A stretch of 64,000 bases of DNA, taken from the NCBI GenBank assembly GCA_033439685.1, contig JAUEDM010000004.1, forward strand, positions 248,001-312,000. Direction: 5' to 3'. The notes under the pieces were generated by a model. That model saw nothing but the letters and a program-made list of their open reading frames with translations, had not been told where the DNA came from and searched no databases. A program made the translations under genes and the position numbers. How positions within the stretch are numbered: the stretch's first letter is position 1; the number at the start of each line of letters is the position of its first letter. Below are positions 44,998-55,174 of this stretch, piece after piece. The stretch comes from Apodospora peruviana (taxonomy: Eukaryota; Ascomycota; Sordariomycetes; Sordariales; Lasiosphaeriaceae).

Positions 44998-46604
44998 CGT
45001 TGCGTGTCTGTTTACTTCTTTACGATGATAAGACCACGTGTCTATGTAAGGGCTCTTTGGTTGTTTATGTCTTGTCTGAGGTTGGAAATATCTGAAAGAG
45101 ATACCGAGCAGCACGCACCTCTGAGACGACCAGAGTCCTGCAGTGCTTTTGTACGACTGGCAGCGGCTTATTTCCGTACATATCGTCAAAAAAAAAAAAA
45201 AAAAACACTGCAGTCAAGTTATAATTATAAAGCCTATCGTCGTACTATTTACTGTCGTTACGCTTACATTGTCATCTTTCTTGCTCACCGGGTTCGTTCC
45301 TCGTACAGACCGTCGAGAATTTGCTAAGCATTCTGACAGGAGTAATGCACCCTGTAGGTGATAAGAAGCTTTATTGACCTTTTTTTGAGATTTCAGGTCA
45401 TGCAACCGAGTATCTTACCTCCGTTCCTGACGGATTTACCATGATAAATACTCAAGCCGTTAGTAATACATTGTAACTTCAGGTTGTCAGACTCCCCAAA
45501 CGGCTTCACTGTTTAAGGAATACCCGGATGATTATACCTACGTCAGATGATTAGTTTAGTAGGAGGCAATTATCCCAAAAACAACACGAAGGATTCGGTG
45601 ACTCCTAAGGTGAACGGCCGACGGATAACCCGTGATCATCACCAACTTCCATCACACCGCAGGAGCTATGAGCCAGGTGGATAATTTTCATTTTCTTTCT
45701 CGTCAGCTGGCACAAAGTGGATATCCATGCATGGATCTTTGCACGTTTGAGTTTCTAATCCCACCGGCATGACCATTCCATGTCATGGAGAGATAAGAAC
45801 GAATCACGAGATAATGGTCCGCCGACACTCCGGTCCTCGGGCAGACGCTACCTACCGAGAGAGAAGGACGAATATAGCGAGGAAGAGTCATCTGTGCTTG
45901 AACAGTTTCCACCGTTAAAAGTGTCATGCAGAACGCTGTTTAACGCCTGCTTGATAGGTGTGTACTCGACTTGGTATTCTAGTTCCAGCCAACTGATTTG
46001 GTGGGAGATTACAGCGGGTTTAAAATTCCCTACAACATATTAGGTTCATATTCATTTTACCCCGGCGCCTATAAAATAGAGATCCTGAATCTCAAAGAGT
46101 AGAACTGGCATGTTACTAGGGAGATTAAAATACGCATTTAATAACTTCCAAGGTCTAATATAATAGATTGCCCATTTTGTCCAGACGCCGAGTTAAAATG
46201 TTTAAGCCGATCATTATCAAAGTTAGCTATGGATTACTGCGAATCTCGCTAGTGACAAGCAGTCAAGTGGTAGATAGATGTCTATTACGTAAGCACCGAC
46301 AATCTCAGATTGAACGTTCAGTTTCCTTTTCACATCTCAAAACATCCCACTTTCAACCAACGGCGATGCATCAGATTTCAGAAACGTCTAACACAACCCT
46401 GCTTTTTCTCACACATTTTAAAGTCACGAAGCCATAGATCATTCACGCAGTCATCAATCTTTGGGTTAGAAATCCAAGGCGCAATTTGAAAGCACCCGAC
46501 TGGAGCTGGAGTCTGCTCACGGCCTCAGCATGCACCGGTTATGCAAATGAGAGGGATGGATGGAATGACGAAATACGTCTCGCTTTCATGAAACAAACGA
46601 AAAG
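44998..46604. other. AT-rich intergenic DNA
   Basis: No gene is seen. It holds an A18 run at 45188-45205 and AT-rich stretches around 46040-46200. Confidence 0.5.
45188..45205 (+). repeat. A18 homopolymer
   Basis: Eighteen consecutive adenines upstream of the broken hydrolase gene. Confidence 0.9.
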
Positions 46605-48066
46605 ATGCCTCGCCAATTACCATGGAAGGTAAACAAACCAGCCGCACCAAAACAGACGGCAGCAGATCGTCGCCGAACAGCTACGACGTCGGCGAGCCCT
46701 GCATCGTCGCGCAGTCCGGCACCTTCTCGACTGTGTACTGCCCGCTCAACGCCGAAACCAAAGGCCGAGAATGGCGGCGCAGATCCGAGGCGGAGGAGTC
46801 TGAGTGTCGGTAGAGGTTTGTTCCAACTCAAGCCTACATTAATGACATCGCGTACGTGTTGACCTGTGCATGGGGATAATCAAGCATCAGGACGATCACC
46901 CTCGACGTCGCCACCGCCAGAGCCCCTCAAGGAAGAGTGCGTTCAACTCCCTCTATTTGGTCAAATTCGCACATAAGCTAATTTCATTTCTGGATAGATT
47001 CATGAGAGAAGGCCCCGACAAGGACGACAGATATCGCATGGTCGAGGACGAGTTCCTGGCGGTCGCGCACGAGTTCACGCGCCACATCCACGCGGCCGAG
47101 TACCAGCGCCTCAAGAGCCGGGCGATTAACTCGCAGAACGCCGAGACCATCCAGAACATCTCGAGGCCGGTCACGGGTGAGATGACGGATCTCGTCAAGA
47201 GGCGGCACGCTGCACTCGGCACGGCGGCGAAGCAGCGCAAGGGAATCGCCAGGGTTTTAAAGCTGGGGAAGAAACAGCTCGCTACTGCTGGTGATAATGA
47301 TGATGAAAAGGAGGAGGAAGACGGGGAAACGGAGGAGACGGGGGAATCACCACGGCGCGCCGCCGCTGTAGGAGGGGGGTTGCGAGGACTGATGGATAGT
47401 CCAAGGAAGCGGGCTGTTCCGTTGATATCATTCAGTTCGAATCTTTCTGCCACCGCCGCCGGCCAACAAGTCAATGGGAGTAGTCCTTCAGCTTCTAGAC
47501 GACGACGACCAGACGCGACGGTTAGTATTATCAAGCGAGAGCCCACCAGTCCTACTACGGATTCCGGGGATGATGAGGACGACGACACGGATGGTCTGGA
47601 TGGCGGTGGCGGGACCGATTGGCCGACGTCGTTGCTGCCGAGATACCAGAGCAGCAGGCAAAATACTGCGGCGGCTGGGAGGTCAGAGGTATTACCTGCA
47701 ACCGCTTCCACGCCGCTGGAGACTACAAGAGGACTTTCGAGATTGGCCGGTAGACCACCACCTTCCATGTCAGCGCCGAGTTCCGCCGCGCGAATCAATC
47801 GAGCCGGGCAAGTAGCACAGGAACTCAGCGATTCCACGGTTGCTGTTCAACGGTCAGCTAATATCAATATTCAATCGGAGGTCGATATAAAAGAGGAAGA
47901 AGATGACGATGACGACGACGACTTCTTTTCACGGATACGATCTCGCAGAGCGGAACTGAGGCGAAGGAGCGCTGGCACTCCCAGAGCGCAACCGGAAACA
48001 AGCAGAATCAAGGTTGAAAAGACTGAAGGCAGTCAATTTTTGGATGAGATTCCTCGCTTTCTATGA
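46605..48066 (+). CDS. Conserved fungal protein of unknown function
   Basis: Three exons (46605-46809, 46891-46936, 46998-48066) give 439 residues. The start MPRQLPWKVNKPAAPKQ is basic. A short Pro/Ser exon (SPSTSPPPEPLKEE) joins to FMREGPDKDDRYRMVEDEF and AVAHEFTRHIHAAEYQRLK, a predicted helical domain that I recognise as conserved across filamentous fungi without an assigned function. The remaining two thirds is disordered: acidic runs, RRRR patches, and three IKxEx or VKxE sites (SIIKREPTS, VDIKEEED, SRIKVEKTE) that fit the sumoylation consensus. A nuclear, possibly chromatin-associated role is a guess. Introns are 81 and 61 nt; the second has a GTGCGT donor and a GCTAAT branch site. An overlapping minus-strand open frame is treated as a shadow. 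Confidence 0.75.
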
Positions 48067-48274
48067 GAAACAATTCTTGTTTCTGTAATTATCGGCGGTT
48101 TTGGCGCACGAATTACCCTTGTATAAAACCTCTTATAAGATTCTCATGATACCATATGATCAAGGTAGATGTGTATAGATGGTGTGTTATGCTCGCTACT
48201 TAAACTCAATTTGATTATCCTACTACATACTTAACACATGATGTACTCCCATTAAAAACAGCCCTTGTAGGGTG

Positions 48275-49638
48275 TTACAAGGGTGTTTCAAACGGCCTCT
48301 CCGCCTGCGGCGTGATCCGCGCCAGATGTCGCCTCTGACCGTTCTTCCAGTCGATCAGCGCTGAGTGCTGGGTCACGCGGTTGTCCCAGACCACGACGGT
48401 GCCCTCGGCCCACTTGACGCGGGCCTGGAAGTCGGCGCCGTAGGCGAGGTGGTCGTACAGGAACTTGAGCAGGGTATCGGATTCCTCCTTCTTGAGGCCA
48501 ACGATGTCACGGGTGACTGCATTTCAGACAATTTAAGCAATCAGCTATACAGTAATATTTTTCAAATAGATGGTCAGGGAGGAAGAGGGGCTGCTGGCTG
48601 ACATTGAGGGTTCACGTAGATGGCCTTCTCGCCAGTGACGGGGTGCGTGCGGATGATGGGGTGCTCGTTGACCACCGGCTCGCGGCGCTTGATGCTGCCC
48701 CGGGCCGCGGCCGCGTTGACCTGCTCGATGCCGGAGTGGGTGGCCTTGAGGCCGTGGAGACGCTCGCGGAAGAGCGGCGAGAGCCGGTTGTACGCCTCGA
48801 CGGCGTCGACGAATAGCGTGTCACCGCCGGTCTCGGGCTTGTCGAGGATGTAGAGAAAGGTGGTTCCGGGCGGCTGCTGCTCGTAGGACACGTCTGAGTG
48901 CCAGGCCACGGAACTGGTACGGTTGGCGAAGAACTGGTCGACGCTGTTGTCGCCGGCACCACGGTGGACTAGATGGATCTCGGGGAAGCCCTCGGGCGAG
49001 CCCGATGTGGGGTGGATGTGATGGCTTTGAAGGAAGGGGGTGTGATGTTAGTGGGGAGCGATGAAGGTATTAAGGGGTAGGTTGAGACGAGAGACATACC
49101 GGCCAAAGTAGCCGCCGAACTCGAGCGCCTTGTCGATGGACAGACCGGCGAAATCTTGATCACGGAATGCCACCACCTTGCGTTCGGCAACAAACCTGGC
49201 AAGCTCGTCCTTTCCGGCCGAGGTGAGGGTGCTAAGCTGGATGCCCTTGACCTCTGTGCCTATGGTGGGCGTGAGGTGCGTTACGTTCACGCCGTCGGGG
49301 AGTAGGTTGGGGAAAGACGGATCGGCATCCTTGCCATGCTCGACGTGCTCGAAGGGGGTAAGCGGGGGGTATTTCTGTTCAGGGTTCCATGTTGGGAGAT
49401 AGTGAGGGTACTGGACGGGTTGACAAGTGATTTTGTTAGTAAAGCTCAACCACTGACGGTGTCATCTTTGGCGAGATAGTCATACCTTGGCGGCTTGAAA
49501 GCCCTCCCTTCCTTGGATCTCGGAGTCTTTATCGAACTTGGTTGGGGCCAACTCCTTGTACTGCCCCTTGTGCGTGGCAGCGAGCTTCAAGGCTGTCACC
49601 TCGGGGACCGTGATGGTCTCTACTGCGGAGGGAGCCAT
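48275..49638 (-). CDS. TauD/TfdA-type 2-oxoglutarate dioxygenase
   Basis: Four exons (49486-49638, 49100-49410, 48603-49024, 48275-48516) give 375 residues. The Fe(II) site is intact: His197 and Asp199 in AWHSDVSYEQQPPG and the distal His346 in VTQHSALIDW. Arg358 and Arg362 near the C terminus are candidates for 2-oxoglutarate binding (RRHLARITPQAERP). Other family blocks are VVAFRDQDFAGLS and GDTLFVDAVEAYNRL. Relatives include yeast Jlp1 and bacterial TauD, which release sulfite from sulfonates such as taurine. Use of sulfonates as a sulfur source is therefore the leading guess; other small acids are possible. The introns are 86, 75 and 75 nt. The gene stands alone, without sulfur-assimilation neighbours. 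Confidence 0.92.
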
Positions 49639-51031
49639 TGCGATCCGTGTCGTTTTGGTTCTGCTGCTGTACTAAGTTGGTAATGCACGTTTCTGTTTAA
49701 ATAAGGCGTGGTTCATTCAAGTGCCGCCGTCCTTCTAGGTCCACCCATCCTCCTTATAAGGTCGTCTTCCAACTCTGGCTTACCACTCATCCATCACCAC
49801 ATGGCCTTCTTTTTGCGGGGAAAAAGGAGCTAAGGCGATGACAGGGAGACATGGATAGTATTGCGTGAGCAGGACTGTTCCAATCGGACGGGAAACCGGC
49901 CGTCGTACCTCGTCATGGCCATGCACCGGTGCCGATTCGGTGGCCCGAAGAAAGCACCATGTGATAAGAAAACCGCGGGATACACTAACTAGGGGCTTTG
50001 GTAGCCCGGAAGCGTGATGCCGCGCCGATGTGGTTGCGGTGGATAGCCGATGTTGCTAGAGACGGCGCGGATCACGCCATCGCGTATCTCGACGCGAGCA
50101 CGTCATTCTAAAGGATGAACTTGGCAGGTCGACTTGTGGTCCGTTTTACTTGCTGAGTAAAGACAAGTCTCGCTTTTGGGCATATGGCAATATGCTACAT
50201 GTTACGGTAAACCCTAAAAGCAGAAGAGGTGCTCCTATCTAAGGCAGGTTGTTGCTTGTGTTTTTTGAGAAATTCGCAAATGCTTTGGAAACTCTGCCAA
50301 GTGCGTAGAGTTTTACCGCGGAGGACCTTAAATGAAAAAAAACAACAAGCTTTGAAAACTTCTAAATGAAAATTGAAACGTTGGCACCGCATCAATGGCG
50401 GGTAAAACTGTAACAAAATTCACACACTGGAGAATGTCAGGAAGGTTAAGGAGCCTGGATCGTCCTGAAGGCCAGAGCTGGAGGGTCTAGGTTCCAAGCA
50501 TGGTGAGCATCCGACGGCTGACGAGGGTGAGAGCAGCTTGGTTCTCCGATGGAAGATATTATTCGGCACTCTGATGAACCAACTCAACCGGGATAGTCTT
50601 GAGGGGTTGGTATCTGTCTGGCCGACAAGACGGTGGTGATTGGGATGGTGATCCTGTGTTTGGTTGTGCTTGCGCTTGTGCTGGCGGCATCTTTCCTACT
50701 CTTAAATCCAATCCTCAACGCGAGTCGAACTCGTTCGTCCTGAGGCTTTGGTCTTTTGACCGATAATTAGCATTCTCAAACTTGTATGATCTCCGGTCGT
50801 GTCCGAGTCAGCCACTATGTGGCATGAATCGCCAGATAAACTTATTTAATCAAACACGTCATTCAAACCCACCTGGTGAGAACTTAAGTACCTAGGTACG
50901 GACGGGCATAAACCTTATACCGGCTCCTCGGTAACTTTATAATGAGGTCTTCAATTTTCTAAAAGCGCCAGTTTCCCCTGACTCTACACGCAATCCTTTC
51001 ATATCTCTTCAAATCTCAGTACACATTCGCT
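49639..51031. other. Intergenic, no gene seen
   Basis: Promoter side of the dioxygenase gene, then unremarkable DNA. A TACCTAGGTA palindrome is at 50889-50898. A tRNA-like T-arm at about 50715-50735 lacks the rest of a tRNA. Confidence 0.45.
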
Positions 51032-51623
51032 TTGTCGCAGAGTCTCCCGCCATCTTCCAAAGAGCCAGCACCAGAACCTTGGGTAACAATATCCAGCCTC
51101 ACACTCCTTTCTCTTCCCGGAGAGATTCGCAATATAATCTACGGGTATCTTCTCGTGCCCAAGAGGGGAAAACCTGTATTTATCTGGTTTTACAACCACC
51201 ACGAGTCACCACCTTCGTTCTACGACTGCTCCAGCAATCTCTACCCGGCCATTCTGCGTACGAACAAGCAGATCTGCGCCGAAGCCAGATCGATTCTTTA
51301 TGGCAAAAACGCTTTTGAAGGACATGGATTTAGGTTATTTTTGAAGTTCATCGGTCCTCAGAATGCGCGCTTGCTCACTCATATCCGAACCTACCCTTCC
51401 TTCGATGATCGAGACCTAGCAGCCATGAGGGAATATTGTACCCAGCTAAAAACTTTCGAGGCGTTGGTCGGGAAATATGCGAGGGACCTCGGTCTAAGTG
51501 AAACTGGATATCTGCAAGATTCTGAAAGCGGAGATCGACAAGATTTCAAGTTTGAAAGAAAAAGTTGTTATTTTGCGGTGGGAGCCGGGTCAGGCTGCTA
51601 TAGAGGCTCTCCTGAGCTTTTAG
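51032..51623 (+). pseudogene. F-box-like (2EXR/DUF7730-like) protein, frameshifted
   Basis: The frame from 51032 encodes TLLSLPGEIRNIIYGYLLVP, then YPAILRTNKQICAEARSILY and GKNAFEGHGFRLFLKFIG. This is the layout of the numerous fungal F-box-like proteins with an LP.EIR..IY helix followed by ..LL.TN.QI..EA..ILY. There is no ATG before the conserved part (the frame opens with TTG). Near 51491-51500 the homologous reading moves by one base; the new frame gives ILKAEIDKISSLKEKVV and ILRWEPGQAAIEALLSF and stops at 51621-51623. A good acceptor (TTTGTCGCAG) just before 51041 leaves room for a missed first exon, so only the frameshift is firm. No specific function is known. Confidence 0.6.
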
Positions 51624-52344
51624 GTAGACAGTCCAAATCAAGTATTAGATTTAAGAGGTTCTTGATCAGCTTGGCAGGTTAGATATCGGGTTCAGGCTTT
51701 AGAAACACAAGAAGGGAACGCAATGATTGAACTGAACATACATTGAAGTTGCCTAGTAGTGAGTAGATTATGAAATCCACCGGATGGGTTTTCATCCCAT
51801 CTTTGAGCCTTCTCATCTTTGCCCATATTTCCCGTCTCAACTCCACTGTGCTCAAAAAGATACTTGTAGCAGGTGCCTTCCGATTGTGTCTCGCAAGTGA
51901 TCATAAACCGCCCACCAGCGCACGACAGGCAACTGCAACCATCCACGCATCCCCGCCCCATGAACCGTCTTTTCAGTCCTTTAATTTCCATCGGGAAGCT
52001 GCATCGCGGTCAGGAATGGCACTGTACTTGGTAGCAAACATTAGCGGTGGGTCCACTTGCCACTTGTTGCCTCACGCTCCCCTCCCTCCAGACTCCAGTC
52101 CTCTCACGAACCGACAGCAGGTGCCCGCCAACTCTATTCTGAGTGAGCGCTCGGCGTGTCCAACCCGCGTCCATCTCTTCTTTCCATTAAGACTTTCCAT
52201 CGGTGCTAGACCTTGCAAGTACTGCCTGATTCCCTGCGTACCTTGTGAACGCTTCCTCCCACCTCGAAGCAGGCACAAAGGGCGGCCTGGCTTCCTCCTC
52301 CCTTCTCGAAGACGCGAACGAGCTCAGCAACCAAAACCGGCAGA
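51624..52344. other. Intergenic; leader of the Cys-rich protein gene
   Basis: The C/T-rich last 250 bases look like promoter and 5' UTR. An open frame at 51770-52348 overlaps this leader but has no recognisable content. Confidence 0.4.
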
Positions 52345-53486
52345 ATGAGATCTGGCGACCCCTCAATCAGCAATGGAACTTGCTATTGGAAGGCTGGCAA
52401 AAAGTCACATGAGTCATTCATTCCCTGCGGCAACGTTGCGGATGGGCATGGCCATAAACACTGCTGTCGCGCCGACGAAGAGTGTCTAGAGCACAACGCC
52501 TGCTTCTCTCCCCCAACCGGCGCGACTTATCTCGCCGGATGCACCGACTTTGATTACGAAGCTCCGGCATGCCCTGACAAGGGTCACTGGACAGGTGAGC
52601 GCAAGGCTTACAAGCTTTGGAGCACATAAGTTGGCGAAGGCTAACAACTCCCCCAGAGTGGCAGTGGGTTGGCCTTGTCTACATTCCTCGCCGCAACGTC
52701 TGGAGCGCTTGCCCACAATCTCTCAAGCCGTCGACAATCACTTTGCCTGACCCTTGCCCTATCCCGACGACGAGTCCGGTTGCCGCTTTTACTGAGACCG
52801 ACAGGATCATAAATGTAGGGCATATGCCTTTCAATCAAGGAGGGACCATGGATTGGTCCCCGGGTTTTACTCCGACATATACCGATGATTCTGTCCCGAC
52901 TGTGACCCCTCAGTCATCCGTTACCATCGCTACCACTACCGCTGGCTCTAGTTCTAGCGCGGATTCTACTTCATCGACATCTGGTTCTGCATCTACATCC
53001 TCAGTTCAGAGCGCTTCCGCAACACCCATCGGCGGTGTAACTTCCGATTCTGGCATGTCTGCAGGTGTTCTGGCCGGAATCATCATTGGTTCGGTAGTCG
53101 GCGGCTTGCTCATCCTAGGGGCGCTGTCCGCACTCTTGATTATTTATCGTCGGAATCGCATAAACAACAATACTACGCCACCAGAGCCGGTGATCGGTCC
53201 CCTCAGCGATCCTCCTTTCGAGCCCAGACCTGCCGACATGCGGACGACGCCCGCTGAGCCTCTAACGCCTGGGGTCAGTGAGCTGGGGTCCGATACCACT
53301 GCCCGTCCCTGGTCGATGCGGTCGGCGCTGCATGGTATCGATAGCGGGCTCCACACGTCGATGTCCTCGGACCTAAGACCGTATGCAGGTCAGCCGCTGC
53401 CAGTGCCGGAGGAGTATCAAAATGCGAGCAAATTCCAGCCGTATAGACCGCACGGTTACACAAATATCTGGGAGTTGTCGGGTTGA
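52345..53486 (+). CDS. Cys-rich single-pass membrane protein
   Basis: Exons 52345-52594 and 52657-53486 (62-nt intron, phase 1, CTAAC branch) encode 359 residues. The Cys-rich head begins SISNGTCYWKAGKKSHESF and continues with HKHCCRADEECLEHNACF and TYLAGCTDFDYEAPACPDKG, after which the intron joins to WTEWQWVGLVY. A Ser/Thr-rich, probably O-glycosylated stalk follows (about 170-215), then one membrane helix (AGVLAGIIIGSVVGGLLILG) and a Pro-rich cytoplasmic tail. The layout is that of a large fungal family resembling cell-wall stress sensors. In relatives the GLVY segment is normally followed by cysteine; here it reads GLVYIPRRNVW. No signal peptide precedes the Cys domain, which is usual for this family. 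Function unknown. Confidence 0.78.
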
Positions 53487-55174
53487 TAGGATGCTTGTCG
53501 TGAGTAGACACATTAGATATACCAAGTTTGTGGATGAGAAGTTGAGAAAGAGTGATAATTACGGGCCGGTTAATTGTGTGGGTATATAATAAAGATTGCG
53601 ATGAGTGCAAGGAGAGGGCATGTCCCAGACATCTGGAATGGTCATCAAGGCGGAAGTTATTACGGAGGACATCCAAATCTATGGCACTCTGGAGAGACGA
53701 GAGGGAAATCGTTGAGGGCGGTTCTACAATGCGTGTCCTCACAGGCCGGAGCCATGAAAGCCGCATAATTACAGGCGGGGAATAATTCAACCTTGCTGTA
53801 AAATATATTATTTAGGGAGCATTCGCGACTCGATATTCGGAGTTTGCTACTGTTCAAAAGCGGGCAGACAAGCGTATAGAGGAATGCAAAATAGAGAGCG
53901 AAAGTCACAAAGACATAAAAGTTCGGCTCCCATTTCACCCCTTTCCCGGGTCGACAACATCCTTTGAATTTTGCGATCTGTCATCCTTGCTCGCTATCAT
54001 TCACGGCCAGAATATTCAAACAAGTTAGGGTTCTACTCTAGCGAATTTTCGCCGAGAATATCACCGATTTGGTGGTTGGTCGCTGATATTTTCCTTGTAG
54101 TCGAGGCATGCTTCTGGTTATGGGCAGTGTAGATGTATTGGTTCTAGTCGACCAGTTAGCCAACGCCTTTTTAAGATGACTACGGACCACAGTCTATCAC
54201 ATACGACCATAGGTACTGGAGAACTCGGGATCCCGTCCGCTCTCCCTTAGATAAACCAGTGACCGCCAGACTAGTAGTTGGGTCGGTGACGACCAGCGAA
54301 TCCCTGGTGTTGTATGGTGTTTTGCTTATCTTTTTGTCCATTTCTGATTTTAGTTTGTTTTATCCCAGCTCCTGTTTTGTCACCAGGCTCTATGACTACA
54401 CAATGTCTTTCCTTTTGTTTCTGATATATTATTTCTTGTCTCTACATATTATCACCCATACTTCATCTAGAATCTAGTTGTGTGAATTCGTCGTGGATAA
54501 CCTTTTCCAGGACGAAGACCGTCACTCTTGAGAATGACTCTTCTCTTCCTTAGCTGCTTTCCCATATAACGAGTTAAACTTTGAGAGTCCCTTGATTTCA
54601 TGAACTCCAATGTTATCAGATGTACATGACTTGGTCTGAAATCTTCATGATCAGGATTTCTGGACTTTCATTCGAGGTCTTTGCCCCTCGTGCACTGGCA
54701 CTTTTTGTCCCAGCCCCTAACCCTGTGATTGACGCGCTGCCGGCGGCCGCCTTGGCATTTCTGGCACTGGAGTGCAGTGTCCGACTCACCGATAACAGTG
54801 CCCAGCTGTGAGTCCTTACAGTAAGTGGTTCGTGCACTGAGAGAACGGGCGAGTGTTCCCCCACGACACCTGACTGCTGAAACAAGCTTTTGCGTTTGCA
54901 TTTCACCAGAATCGAGAATTCGAGATCGATCCAACCCCGCAAAAGGCATATGAAGCTCACCAGCCAGAAACTACAGTGACCATCATCAATCATCATAAAA
55001 CAACTCTTCCAGATAATTATTGCTTAATAAAATGCATAGCGACACCCTCAGGTGACTTGTGCCTCCCCACGACAAAAACAACCCGTTGGAGTTATCAAGC
55101 CGCAATCAGCAATCACCCAAAATTTGATTGGTCCACCACAGCAGCCCATCGCATGTTTTTCTAAAGTTTAAACC
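53487..55174. other. Intergenic, no gene seen
   Basis: AT-rich in places (53780-54480) with no frame that shows splice sites or motifs. The last 150 bases are the promoter of the TFIIIC gene. Confidence 0.45.

Noticed and set aside
46953..47837. 294-codon minus-strand open frame
   Set aside because: Antisense to the third exon of the conserved hypothetical, whose splice sites and conserved helix support the plus strand.
50704..50770. tRNA-like T-arm on the minus strand
   Set aside because: The T-loop TTCGACT is present, but the T-stem has a mismatch and no acceptor strand or anticodon arm can be paired.
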